Of a stretch of DNA of 64,000 nucleotides, positions 1 through 7,927 are shown piece by piece. A program made the translations under genes and the position numbers. Origin of the DNA: Gluconacetobacter liquefaciens (GTDB lineage Bacteria; Pseudomonadota; Alphaproteobacteria; Acetobacterales; Acetobacteraceae); the NCBI RefSeq assembly GCF_003350405.1, contig NZ_QQAW01000001.1, forward strand, positions 62,001 to 126,000. The letters run 5' to 3'. A model generated the notes under the pieces. The model worked only from the letters and a program-made list of their open reading frames with translations, made no database searches and was not told the DNA's origin. Numbering within the stretch: position 1 is the stretch's first letter; every line of letters begins with the position of its first letter.

Positions 1-689
1 GGCGGGCCAAGGCTCGCCAGCTTTGGCATAGTGCCCCCACCGGGATCGCCGGCACACCGGTCGAAGCCTATCTGCGCGGTCGGGGCATCGACCTGCGCGA
101 GATGGGTCGCCAGCCGGGCAGTCTGCGTTTTCATCATGCTGTCTGGTGCGGCGAGGTCAGCCGCCCGCTGCCGGCGATGCTGGCCGCGATCTGCGCGGCG
201 AATGGCAAGATGGTTGCGGTGCATCGCACCTGGCTGGCCTCGGCCCCTGACGGTGGATGGACAAAGGCCGATCTGCGGGCACCCAAAAAGGTGCTGGGCA
301 GCTTCGCGGGTGGCTGTATCCGCCTATGGCGCGGGGCATCAGGCAAGAGCCTGAGCATGGCGGAGCCGGGCGAAAGCGTCGTCCTCGCGGAAGGGATCGA
401 AACCGGTCTGTCCGTCGCCCTCGCCTGCCCGGAGCGCCGTGTGCTGTGCGGGGTCAGTCTCTCGAATCTCGGCCGGCTGATCCTGCCCGACACCATCACC
501 GAAATCACCATCGCGGCCGACAATGACACCGGGAACGATACCGCCCGGAAGGCACTGGACGCCGCATGTCGTCAGTTCATTGAGCAAGGCCGCGTCGTGC
601 GCGTTGCCATGCCAGAAACAGAAGGCGGGGACTGGAATGATGTCGCCCGGCAAGACAATGACCGAGAAGAAAGCAACACGCGGGCGTAA
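1..689 (+). CDS. Toprim-domain primase-like protein, 5' end cut off by window
   Basis: The frame is open to the left edge of the window, so the N-terminus is missing. The visible part has the two toprim signatures: an acidic EG motif (VLAEGIETG) and an aspartate pair (IAADNDTGND) in front of a helix, as in primases and toprim-containing helicase partners of mobile elements. A role in priming DNA synthesis on the integrated element is inferred from these residues and from the DUF927 ATPase gene whose start overlaps its end (658 versus stop at 689). The N-terminal zinc or CHC2-type domain expected of such proteins would lie outside the window. It belongs to the element ending at tRNA-Arg (4797-4873). 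Confidence 0.8.
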   Translation, partial: RAKARQLWHSAPTGIAGTPVEAYLRGRGIDLREMGRQPGSLRFHHAVWCGEVSRPLPAMLAAICAANGKMVAVHRTWLASAPDGGWTKADLRAPKKVLGSFAGGCIRLWRGASGKSLSMAEPGESVVLAEGIETGLSVALACPERRVLCGVSLSNLGRLILPDTITEITIAADNDTGNDTARKALDAACRQFIEQGRVVRVAMPETEGGDWNDVARQDNDREESNTRA

Positions 690-2574
690 GCGCGTACGAG
701 ATGGCATCGAGGGCGCACAGGTCGTCAGCTTTCCGACCAGCGCCGCGCAGACCGAGCAAGGCCGACCACCGCCGGGCGTGTCCAGACGCTTCAAACGGAC
801 AGAGGATGGCTGGTTTCGTCGCGCACCCGACCCCGATACGCCGGATATGTTCGTCTGCGGCCCAGTCGATCTTCTGGCCGAAACCCGCGATGCCGAAGGC
901 AATGGCTGGGGCCTGCTGCTGGGCTGGACAGATCGCGATGGCGTCCAGCATGAAAAAGCCTTTCCACGCAGTCTATTTTCCGGAGATTGCGGCGAGCTGC
1001 GAAGCCAATTGGCCAATGGTGGCTTGACACTGGCCAGCAGTCCCGCCGCGAAGTCCGCCTTTGCCGAGTTCCTTGCGACAGTCTCGACCGAAGAACGGGC
1101 GCGCAGCGTGGCGCGGGTTGGCTGGCACGCTTTCCACGACAGCATGAGCTACGTGCTGCCCAGCGCCGTTTTCGGAGCGACAGCCGAGCGGATCGTCTTA
1201 CAGACCGATGGTGCCGAGGATGATCTGTTCGGGATCGCCGGCACGGCCGAAGCCTGGCGGGATCGCATCGGGTCCGTGTGCCGGGGCAACAGCCGCCTTG
1301 TCCTGTCCGCCTCTGCTGCTTTCGCAACACCCCTGCTGACCTTGATGGGCGAGGATGGCGGCGGGTTCTCATTGATGGGGGCCTCACGCCTCGGCAAGTC
1401 CACGGCGCTGAGGGTCGCGGCCTCGATCTGCGGTGGTACCATGCAGGCAGGGGCCGAGGGCTATGTCCGGTCCTGGCGCAGCACGGGCAATGCTCTGGAA
1501 TCCGTTGCCCTGGCGTCGTGTGACAGCCTGCTGTGCCTGGATGAGTTGGGCCAACTTGATCCGCGCGAGGCTGGTGATACCGCCTATATGCTGGCCAACG
1601 GGGCCGGCAAGGCACGGGCCAGCCGAACCGGTGGAGCGCGGGCTGTGGCGCGGTGGCGGGTTCTGTTCCTGTCCACAGGCGAACGGACGCTGGCGGACAT
1701 GAATGCCGAAGCCGGCCGGGCGACCAAGGCGGGGCAGGAAGTCCGATTTGTCGATATGCCGGCGGACGCGGGCGCAGGGCTCGGCCTGTTCGAGAAGCTG
1801 CATCATGCCGATGCACCGGGCGACCTGGCCGAGTATCTGCGCGCGGAGACTGGGCAGCTATATGGTGCGCCCTTTCGTGTCTTCCTCGATCGACTGACCC
1901 AGCGGCTTGCCGACGACAGCGTGCCAGTGGTGCGCGAAGCACTACGGGCGCGTGTGACCGAGCTGACAGACCATTACCTGCGGAACTGGCCCCTGGCATC
2001 CGGGCAGGTGCGGTCTGTCGCCCGACGCTTCGCCATCGTCGCCCTGGGCGGTGAATTGGCCACCGGCTTCGGCCTGACAGGCTGGGACGATGACACGGCG
2101 CCTGAACTGGTGAAGCTGTGCTTCGACGCCTGGCTGACAGCACGCGGAACCGCCGGTCGGCGTGAAGACGAACAGGCCGTCGAACAGCTACGCGATTTCC
2201 TGTCCCGCAACGGCGAAGGACGGTTTGAACGGTGGGTTGATCCCCATGCCACCGACACCCCGCAAAGTGGCGATCCGTCCGAACCACCGGGCGAACGCTT
2301 TCGGACTCAGAACCGCGCGGGCTGGAAGCGGTGGCAGAAACAGGATGACGGCCGGATGGGCTGGATCTTCTACCTCAGCAGCGCCGGCATGAATGAAGCC
2401 CTGTCCGGCCTGAACGGACGCGAGGCGAAACGGGTGCTGGTGGATCGCGGCTTTCTGGTGCCGGCCGCAGATGGAAAGATGGCCAAGGTTGTCAGCCCGC
2501 CGGGTTTCAAGGCCGTGCGCGCCTATGAAGTGCGGGCCGCCATCCTTGGGTCGGATGCGGGCGATACGGGTTGA
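658..2574 (+). CDS. DUF927 domain P-loop ATPase/helicase of integrated element
   Basis: A 638-residue DUF927 (COG5519-type) protein, a family usually found in satellites, plasmids and integrative elements beside a primase. A P-loop (GASRLGKST) sits near residues 241-249 and a Walker B-like stretch (LLCLDELGQ) near residues 291-299. The C-terminal part ends in a winged-helix-like region (RVLVDRGFLVP). I start at ATG 658; ATG 637 and 640 are alternatives, and all overlap the preceding toprim gene, suggesting translational coupling. With the toprim protein it likely forms the replication module of the element: one protein unwinds, the other primes. Helicase activity is inferred from the family, not shown by the sequence. 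Confidence 0.8.
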   Translation: MTEKKATRGRKRVRDGIEGAQVVSFPTSAAQTEQGRPPPGVSRRFKRTEDGWFRRAPDPDTPDMFVCGPVDLLAETRDAEGNGWGLLLGWTDRDGVQHEKAFPRSLFSGDCGELRSQLANGGLTLASSPAAKSAFAEFLATVSTEERARSVARVGWHAFHDSMSYVLPSAVFGATAERIVLQTDGAEDDLFGIAGTAEAWRDRIGSVCRGNSRLVLSASAAFATPLLTLMGEDGGGFSLMGASRLGKSTALRVAASICGGTMQAGAEGYVRSWRSTGNALESVALASCDSLLCLDELGQLDPREAGDTAYMLANGAGKARASRTGGARAVARWRVLFLSTGERTLADMNAEAGRATKAGQEVRFVDMPADAGAGLGLFEKLHHADAPGDLAEYLRAETGQLYGAPFRVFLDRLTQRLADDSVPVVREALRARVTELTDHYLRNWPLASGQVRSVARRFAIVALGGELATGFGLTGWDDDTAPELVKLCFDAWLTARGTAGRREDEQAVEQLRDFLSRNGEGRFERWVDPHATDTPQSGDPSEPPGERFRTQNRAGWKRWQKQDDGRMGWIFYLSSAGMNEALSGLNGREAKRVLVDRGFLVPAADGKMAKVVSPPGFKAVRAYEVRAAILGSDAGDTG

Positions 2575-2668
2575 GAGCAAAGGGGTGGCTATCACAGCCA
2601 TACCCTGTCAGTGGTCGGCACCGGCTGGGCGTTAAGTCGGAATCAGCCCAGCACGGCAACGGCGGTGC

Positions 2669-2989
2669 TCACCTCTCCACCTCTTTCAGCACGGCTTGCC
2701 GAAGCATATCGTTCGCTCTTGCCTGCCATCCGGGGCCGCCAGCCTTCAGGCGCTCGATCACATCGGCATCAAGGCGGATGGAAACCGCCTTCTTGACCGG
2801 AGCCCTTTGAGGACCACGCACACGCCGCCGATAATCCTCGACGATATCGGGCACCACCTCAGCAGCCGCCCGCATGTGTGCGAAGTCCTGATCGGTCAAT
2901 TCCGGATTATCCGCATCCAGCGCGATGCCGCGATTGATCGCCGCGTCTTCCTCATCGGTCGGATAGATCAGATCAGTCTTGCGTTGCAT
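2669..2989 (-). CDS. brnA: BrnA-type antitoxin
   Basis: A 106-residue BrnA antitoxin of a type II toxin-antitoxin pair. The N-terminal half binds the toxin; the C-terminal part (KKAVSIRLDADVIERLKAGG) is a ribbon-helix-helix DNA-binding domain that in this family represses the operon. Start ATG 2989 is chosen because the N-terminus MQRKTDLIYPTDEED is family-like and it overlaps the end of brnT by 17 nt, the usual BrnT-BrnA order. The pair probably stabilises the integrated element. It reads against the primase and ATPase genes. Confidence 0.85.
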   Translation of the reverse strand: MQRKTDLIYPTDEEDAAINRGIALDADNPELTDQDFAHMRAAAEVVPDIVEDYRRRVRGPQRAPVKKAVSIRLDADVIERLKAGGPGWQARANDMLRQAVLKEVER

Positions 2990-3236
2990 ATCGGATGACC
3001 TCCCTCCTGTTCGCCTTGCGAAAGCTGACGACCCGAACCACGCGGCGCTCGATGCTGAAAACCAGAACATGCAGGCGCCGCCCAACCGGGCCGATGGCGA
3101 CAAGGCGCGGCTCATTGCTGCTGCGGCTACTCATGACCTGCGCTGCATCCCATTCGAACGCACGAACGAGCGCGAAATCGATGCCATGCTTTTCTACATT
3201 GCTGAGGCGTTTCGCTTCGTCCCATTCGTATCGCAT
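2973..3236 (-). CDS. brnT: BrnT-type toxin (RelE-like ribonuclease)
   Basis: An 87-residue BrnT toxin, a RelE-fold ribonuclease that inhibits translation when free of BrnA. Family hallmarks are the start MRYEWDEAK, the NVEKHGIDF segment and the C-terminal RVVSFRKANRREV with the basic catalytic patch. ATG 3236 fits the family's usual length; in-frame upstream codons add unrelated sequence. A near-consensus promoter places the transcription start at or within 1-2 nt of this ATG, so the message is predicted to be leaderless. It is the first gene of the brnT-brnA operon. Confidence 0.85.
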   Translation of the reverse strand: MRYEWDEAKRLSNVEKHGIDFALVRAFEWDAAQVMSSRSSNEPRLVAIGPVGRRLHVLVFSIERRVVRVVSFRKANRREVIRYATQD

Positions 3237-3272
3237 GTCTGATTGTATATACAATAAAAGACAACGATCCAA
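3236..3272 (-). promoter_or_regulatory. brnTA promoter with overlapping palindromic operator
   Basis: Reading leftward, a -35 box TTGGAT (3267-3272) and -10 box TATACA (3244-3249) are separated by exactly 17 bp. The perfect 14-bp palindrome ATTGTATATACAAT (3242-3255) covers the -10 box, fitting an operator for the ribbon-helix-helix antitoxin BrnA, which autorepresses in characterised systems. Only 7 nt separate the -10 box from the brnT ATG, leaving no room for a Shine-Dalgarno sequence. Confidence 0.65.
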
Positions 3273-3323
3273 TCTTTTCGAAGCGCCGTGATCTCCCATA
3301 GACCTATGCACCCAGTACATGGC

Positions 3324-3467
3324 TTGGAACTGTTCCATTAGGGCAAGCCCTATTGGAACAATCGGCCTGGAACAGTTTTGGAACAGAAAACTGTTCCAAA
3401 AGGGTTGTTTTCAGACTTCTGGAACGATAAGGGTTTAGGGTCTAGACCTTTTGGAACAGATTGGAAC
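3324..3467. repeat. Cluster of nine TGGAAC motifs upstream of serine recombinase gene
   Basis: Seven direct copies of TGGAAC begin at 3325, 3355, 3368, 3379, 3420, 3452 and 3462, and two inverted copies at 3332 and 3393. Two pairs form palindromes: TGGAACTGTTCCA (3325-3337), and 11-bp arms TTTTGGAACAG/CTGTTCCAAAA with a 4-nt loop (3376-3401). The cluster fills the space between brnT and the recombinase gene. It could be the recombinase's crossover and accessory sites, an operator array, or iterons; the sequence alone does not decide. Confidence 0.7.
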
Positions 3468-3473
3468 CCGAAC

Positions 3474-4049
3474 ATGAAGATCGGATACGCCCGCACCAGC
3501 ACTGCCGAACAGACTGCCGGCCTTGATGCTCAAGCCCGTGACCTGCGCGCGGCCGGGTGCGAGCGGGTCTATGCCGAACAGGTCAGCGGGTCACTGACCG
3601 ATCGCCCCCAACTTTCTGCTGCACTGGATCAGCTTCGACCCGGCGATGTGCTGGTGGTGACGAAGCCGGACCGCCTGGCTCGGTCCACGGCCGACCTTCT
3701 GGCTCATGTCGAAACGGTGAAGGCCAGGGGCTGCGGCCTGATCGTGCTTTCCATGAACGGCATGGTGCTGGATACGACCAGCCCCACCAGCAAGCTGATG
3801 CTGACCATGCTGGCCGCCGTGGCCGAGTTCGAGCGCGATATCATGAAGGAACGGCAGGCCGAAGGGATCGCCAAGGCAAGGACCGAGGGCAAGTATCTGG
3901 GCCGCAAGCCGACAGCACGCGACCAGGCGGCCGAGGTCCGGGCACTGGCGGCGCAAGGAATCGGTGGCACCGAGATTGCCCGACGCCTCGGCATCGGCCG
4001 CACCTCAGTCTATCGCTGCCTGGCAGAAGCCGAGTCCGGACCGGCCTGA
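3474..4049 (+). CDS. Small serine recombinase (resolvase/invertase family)
   Basis: A 191-residue serine recombinase with the classic layout: an N-terminal catalytic domain opening MKIGYARTSTAEQ with the nucleophile at Ser9, further conserved arginines in the KPDRLARSTADL segment, a long helix with EFERDIMKERQAEG, and a C-terminal helix-turn-helix (GGTEIARRLGIGRTSVYRCL). Length matches Tn3-type resolvases and invertases, so it is probably intact. Start ATG 3474 matches family N-termini. It could resolve multimers or invert a segment of the element. Integration at the tRNA would normally need a tyrosine integrase, which would lie left of the window. Confidence 0.88.
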   Translation: MKIGYARTSTAEQTAGLDAQARDLRAAGCERVYAEQVSGSLTDRPQLSAALDQLRPGDVLVVTKPDRLARSTADLLAHVETVKARGCGLIVLSMNGMVLDTTSPTSKLMLTMLAAVAEFERDIMKERQAEGIAKARTEGKYLGRKPTARDQAAEVRALAAQGIGGTEIARRLGIGRTSVYRCLAEAESGPA

Positions 4050-4186
4050 CCTTCGCGAAGCTTGCCCGGTGCGCGCGGGCAGCGCGGTGGTTTTCTTCCC
4101 GTTTTTGTGACCGTCTCCGACCGATCATCGCCCACAGCCATGACCTCAACGCATAACTTAAACGCGACGACATGACGCCGAAATCC

Positions 4187-4380
4187 TGTGGATAACTGCC
4201 GCTCGGATGAAGCCAAAAAGAGGAAATCGGCAGAAAACTGCCATTCAACCGGTCGCGGAGTTACACCTATCTACACCTTTCAGAATGCCAAAAAGCCAAA
4301 AGTGTAATCGAAATAACAATTCTATTTCAGTAACTTATAGAAGAATTTACACCTTCTACACCTGTTACACCTTTTTTCTA
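4187..4380. other. Candidate replication start of the element: DnaA box plus TACACCT iterons
   Basis: The perfect DnaA box TTATCCACA lies on the minus strand at 4187-4195. It is followed by an AT-rich tract unlike the GC-rich surroundings, holding five direct copies of TACACCT at 4262, 4272, 4348, 4357 and 4366 with spacing of 9-10 bp inside each group. DnaA box, AT-rich tract and iterons together are typical of plasmid or satellite origins, and the element encodes primase- and helicase-like proteins. Origin function is inference. Confidence 0.5.
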
Positions 4381-4796
4381 AGAGGGTGGAAGAAAGGGAG
4401 GCAAAAAGATGAGGTGAGCACCCGCGATAATCATGCATAAAACGCATACCTAGCGCAGGCATGGATCTAAGGGGGGAGGTCAAATCTTGATCCGCCCTTC
4501 GGGGGGCCAACCGCACCAGGCTCACGCGCAGATTTTTTGGGCCGCGTTTGAAAACAATCAAAGCAATCAAACAGCAGGGCCGAAAGGATGAGCATGGCGG
4601 TGGGGGGTGTTCGATCTCTAGCCGCCCCTGGGGGCCGGACCGCGCCAAGGGCAAATTTCTGCACCCGCGAAATTGCAGGAAAAAGCTACGCCTGATCCTG
4701 CTGGCATGGTGTTTCGAATGAGTCCGGATTGAGTCCGGAGACGCGAACAGGCTCAGCGGCCAGAACCGTCAATTTCGAAAAATTGTAGATGGAGAA
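4381..4796. other. Non-coding junction DNA between element and tRNA-Arg, with degenerate repeats
   Basis: No convincing gene. Two diverged direct repeats, CCGCCC-rich segments at about 4491-4519 and 4620-4648, share the order CCGCCC, a G run, CCG and CC. A perfect 9-bp direct repeat GAGTCCGGA occurs at 4720-4728 and 4731-4739, one helical turn apart and about 60 bp from the tRNA end, where integrase arm-binding sites would be expected. The short minus-strand frames here are proline/glycine-rich translations of the repeats and are not called. Confidence 0.45.
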
Positions 4797-4873
4797 TGGC
4801 GCACCCGAAAGGACTCGAACCTCTAACCCCCAGATTCGTAGTCTGGTGCTCTATCCAATTGAGCTACGGGTGC
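4797..4873 (-). tRNA. tRNA-Arg(ACG)
   Basis: Minus-strand cloverleaf. The acceptor arms GCACCCG and CGGGTGC pair fully, the anticodon stem CCAGA/TCTGG encloses loop CTACGAA giving anticodon ACG, and the T-arm contains GGTTCGAGTCC. CCA is encoded (4797-4799). A likely promoter lies just upstream on the minus strand: TTGTCG (4909-4914), 16 bp, TTAAAC (4887-4892). The 3' end faces the mobile genes at 1-4700, consistent with use as an integration site. Confidence 0.95.
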
Positions 4874-5048
4874 GTCGTGGAGCGCTGTTTAACCGAGAGG
4901 TCGGGAAACGACAACCCCCTTCGAGAGATTTTTTTCATCTCCATGACAACGATCCGGGAATGGTTCCAGAGGGCGGGCCGGCATGGCAGATTACGGTCGA
5001 CTTCCGGCTCCGGGGACCGGATGAGTAAAAACAACGAAGGGGGGCGGC

Positions 5049-5975
5049 ATGGCCGATCAAATGCGGAGAAACGGCAGGCGCGCAAGCATGGTCGTCATCG
5101 GGGCAGCATCGTTGCTGCTGGGGCTTCTGGCCGGGCCGCAGAAAGCCGGCGCATGGGGCGTTGAAGGCCACCAGGTGGTCGCCGCTCTGGCCTGGAACTA
5201 CCTGACACCCACCACCCGGCACGCAGTCGACGCGATCCTTGCCAGCGACCACGATACGATCACGGGGCCGGACCTGATGTCGCGGTCGATCTGGGCGGAT
5301 GTCTGGCGCCGCACACATCCCGAGACCGGTGAATGGCATTTCGTCGATATCGAAATCGACCACCCGGATCTGGCAGCGGCCTGTCATGGCTTTCCCACCT
5401 CATCGGTACCTGCCAGCACCGGACCGATTAAGGACTGCGTCATCGACCGTCTGGACGCCTTCGACCATGAACTCGCCGACAAGGAGACCAGCCCGGATGA
5501 ACGCGCGCTGGCGCTGAAATACGTCGTTCATTTCGTGGCGGACATGCACCAGCCGCTGCACGCTGCCGACAATCATGACAAAGGCGGCAATTGCGTGCGT
5601 CTGGCACTAGGCGGTCCACGCACCGTGAATCTGCACAGCTATTGGGACACCGTGGCAGTGTCCGAAGTCGACCCGAACGCGCAGCACTTGGCAGAACGGC
5701 TGTTCCACGAAATCACGACGAGCCAGAAGCAGGAATGGGAACAGGGCGACCCGAAGGCATGGGTCCAGCAGAGTTTCGAACTTGCCCGCACGGACGCATA
5801 CAGCATCGGCTCGCCCCCTGGATGCCAGCAGGATGCAGCCCCCATGGCCTTGCCGCCTGGATATGACGCCATGGCCCGCGGCGTGGTCACGGAACAGTTG
5901 AAGAAGGCGGGGGTTCGCCTGGCCCTGCTACTCAATCGCGCACTCGACCCGGCAACGTTCGCCGCGGCTCGCTAA
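5049..5975 (+). CDS. S1/P1-family nuclease, secreted
   Basis: A 308-residue zinc-dependent nuclease of the S1/P1 family, which cleaves single-stranded DNA/RNA and 3'-nucleotides. The signal peptide ends KAGA, so the mature protein would begin with Trp36, whose free amino group is a zinc ligand in this family; His41 (WGVEGH) follows. Further ligands are visible in SIWADVWRR, HFVADMHQPLHAADNHD and NLHSYWDT. A G-rich Shine-Dalgarno stretch precedes ATG 5049. It is probably periplasmic or extracellular and used in nucleic-acid scavenging. It is a single-gene unit beyond the tRNA, with no sign that it belongs to the mobile element. Confidence 0.88.
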   Translation: MADQMRRNGRRASMVVIGAASLLLGLLAGPQKAGAWGVEGHQVVAALAWNYLTPTTRHAVDAILASDHDTITGPDLMSRSIWADVWRRTHPETGEWHFVDIEIDHPDLAAACHGFPTSSVPASTGPIKDCVIDRLDAFDHELADKETSPDERALALKYVVHFVADMHQPLHAADNHDKGGNCVRLALGGPRTVNLHSYWDTVAVSEVDPNAQHLAERLFHEITTSQKQEWEQGDPKAWVQQSFELARTDAYSIGSPPGCQQDAAPMALPPGYDAMARGVVTEQLKKAGVRLALLLNRALDPATFAAAR

Positions 5976-6051
5976 CCAACCGTTCGCAAAAACGCGGGCG
6001 TTTCAGGTTGCTTCAACCTAAAACGCCCCCAAATCCGGATCGCTATCCTAA

Positions 6052-6546
6052 TTACAGAATGGCCCGCAAGGCAGCGCCCATAGAATGCGTGCTGTCACGG
6101 GCAGGCGGCGTGCGATGATAGACGGCACTGGCCCGCGCGGCCGGAATACCGTCCACCGTTACAAGCCCTTGCGCGAAAACCAGGCTGCGGGTGATGCGCA
6201 ACGTGTCCGCCTGCAATTCGGCCCAGGCACCCCGGGCTACCGGCGCCATGAAATCCATTGTCAACGATACGGTGGGCAGGAAATCATCGCGCAGATCCTC
6301 CCGAAAGACGACTGCCAGCGCCAAGAAGACATCGCAGACAGTTGCCAGTTTGCCCCCGTGACAGAAACCAGCCCGATTGCAGCAAGCGGCGGTCACGCGG
6401 AAGCCGCCGATCAACGCGCCCGCTTCCTGCGCGACCAGAAAACCGCCGCCTGCCAGATTGTAACTGCTGGCCAGGGTTTCCGGCAGAGGAACGAAGCCGG
6501 GCGGGGGCGGCAGGGCATCCTCCGCAGACTGGGGGATGACAGTCAT
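6052..6546 (-). CDS. PaaI-type hotdog thioesterase
   Basis: A 164-residue single hotdog-domain protein of the PaaI/YdiI thioesterase family, expected to hydrolyse acyl-CoA thioesters in the cytoplasm. The catalytic HGG signature with a downstream Asp is present (GFCHGGKLATVCDVFLA), followed by the central strand LTMDFMAPVARG typical of the fold. The substrate cannot be read from the sequence. It lies downstream of the beta-lactamase-like gene on the same strand with a gap of about 115 bp; cotranscription is possible but not shown. Confidence 0.8.
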   Translation of the reverse strand: MTVIPQSAEDALPPPPGFVPLPETLASSYNLAGGGFLVAQEAGALIGGFRVTAACCNRAGFCHGGKLATVCDVFLALAVVFREDLRDDFLPTVSLTMDFMAPVARGAWAELQADTLRITRSLVFAQGLVTVDGIPAARASAVYHRTPPARDSTHSMGAALRAIL

Positions 6547-6662
6547 GCATGACCTGCCGGAACGGGCTGGATGGCAAAGACTGAATCCATCGGAAATTCT
6601 CCGTCAAAAAGTCTGAATGCGTCGGCGTACAGGGCTGGAATATGGTGTCAGGCAAGCCGTCG

Positions 6663-7817
6663 TCAGGGCACTTGCAGGGCGCGGCCGGCTGCTGTCGCGA
6701 CATCGTGACGGAGACTTACGACGCTATGACCACCCGAGGGATGCACCCGGTTGGTCAGGATCAGCACGAAACTGTCGCTGACCGGATCCATCCATAACGA
6801 AGTGCCGGTAAAGCCGGTGTGGCCGAATGAGCCCATTGGAAATACATCGCCCCGAGGCGAGGAATAGTGTGTGCGGATATCCCAGCCCAGGCCCCGCCAA
6901 TCGTCCTTGCCTACCGGTTGCTGGGGGGTGGTCATCAGGAGCAGGGTTTCGGGTTTCAGGGGAAAGGCGCTGGGGCGGCCGGCTCGACGGTCCAGCAGGG
7001 CTTGCGCGTAGACCGCCATGTCGGCGGCGTCGGAAAACAGCCCTGCATGACCTGCCACGCCACCCATGCGGCGGGCCGTGGGGTCATGAACGATGCCGCG
7101 CAACATCACACCGTGCTCATCGAACTGGGTGGGGGCAATGGTGGGGTACCAGGAGGGAGGGGGGAGGAAACGTGACCGTGTCATCCCCAGTGGAGAGAGG
7201 ATGCAGGTGTGCTCATACTGGGCGAGACTCTGATGCGACAGGTGCTCGACCAGCAACCCCAGCGTGATGAAATTGATGTCGCTGTAGACGAAACGCTCGC
7301 CGGCCGGGTGATCGGGGCGGGTGTCCATGACGCGGCGCACCGCTTCCGCCTTGCCCTGCCATGGTGTGGACAGGTCGAGGTCGGGCGGCAGGCCCGAATA
7401 ATGGGTCAGCAGATGGCGGATGGTGATGGACGTTTTGCCGTTGCGTGCGAAGTCCGGAAGATAGCGGCAGACGGGATCATCCAGCCGGAAGGCGCCCGCC
7501 TCGAAAAACTGCATGACGGCCACGCTGGTCACCACCGGCTTGGTCAGCGACGCCATGTCGAAGACCGTCGTCTCGTCCAGCGGTTCGGCATGCGGTTGCA
7601 GCGCGCGGTGCCCGTAAGCCCGATGATGCACGACCATTCCACCATGGGCGACCACCACCACGGCGCCGGGGGTTTGGCCCACCGCGATCGCGCGTTCCAC
7701 CAGCCGGTCGACTGCGGCGAACCGCCGAGGGGGCGGGGTGGCGCATGCGGCGGTCAGCCCTGCCCCACCGGCTGCCAGCATCGTCCGCAGGATCGTCCGT
7801 CGTCCGGAATGTCTCAT
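6663..7817 (-). CDS. Class C beta-lactamase-like serine hydrolase, predicted lipoprotein
   Basis: A 384-residue penicillin-binding-like serine hydrolase (beta-lactamase class C/EstB fold). It has SxxK (MASLTKP), a Tyr motif (VYSDINF) and a C-terminal HTG motif (FGHTGFTG). The N-terminus MRHSGRRTILRTMLAAGG with lipobox LTAAC suggests export and lipidation. I start at ATG 7817 because an upstream in-frame extension lacks signal-peptide character. It could be an esterase, a peptidase acting on D-amino-acid peptides, or a weak beta-lactamase; HTG instead of KTG argues against calling a resistance gene. It is transcribed divergently from the entericidin gene. Confidence 0.8.
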   Translation of the reverse strand: MRHSGRRTILRTMLAAGGAGLTAACATPPPRRFAAVDRLVERAIAVGQTPGAVVVVAHGGMVVHHRAYGHRALQPHAEPLDETTVFDMASLTKPVVTSVAVMQFFEAGAFRLDDPVCRYLPDFARNGKTSITIRHLLTHYSGLPPDLDLSTPWQGKAEAVRRVMDTRPDHPAGERFVYSDINFITLGLLVEHLSHQSLAQYEHTCILSPLGMTRSRFLPPPSWYPTIAPTQFDEHGVMLRGIVHDPTARRMGGVAGHAGLFSDAADMAVYAQALLDRRAGRPSAFPLKPETLLLMTTPQQPVGKDDWRGLGWDIRTHYSSPRGDVFPMGSFGHTGFTGTSLWMDPVSDSFVLILTNRVHPSGGHSVVSLRHDVATAAGRALQVP

Positions 7818-7927
7818 TGTTTCGGCATGCTCCCATCCGCCAACAGGGTAACGGGCCGAGAGCTGTTGGGAACTCTGGGCCGTGATTGGAGTTTCTTGAG
7901 TAATATCAATCCTTGATGGAGGCTTCC

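Noticed and set aside
523-657. Longer N-terminus for the DUF927 protein
   Set aside because: The added residues are a shadow of the toprim gene in another frame; ATG 658 gives a sensible start.
4322-4664. Minus-strand proline/glycine-rich short frames
   Set aside because: They translate the repeats and iterons, have no start signal and no family resemblance.
6663-7817. Calling the serine hydrolase a resistance beta-lactamase
   Set aside because: SxxK and YxD are present but HTG replaces KTG, and the family is mostly esterases/peptidases.
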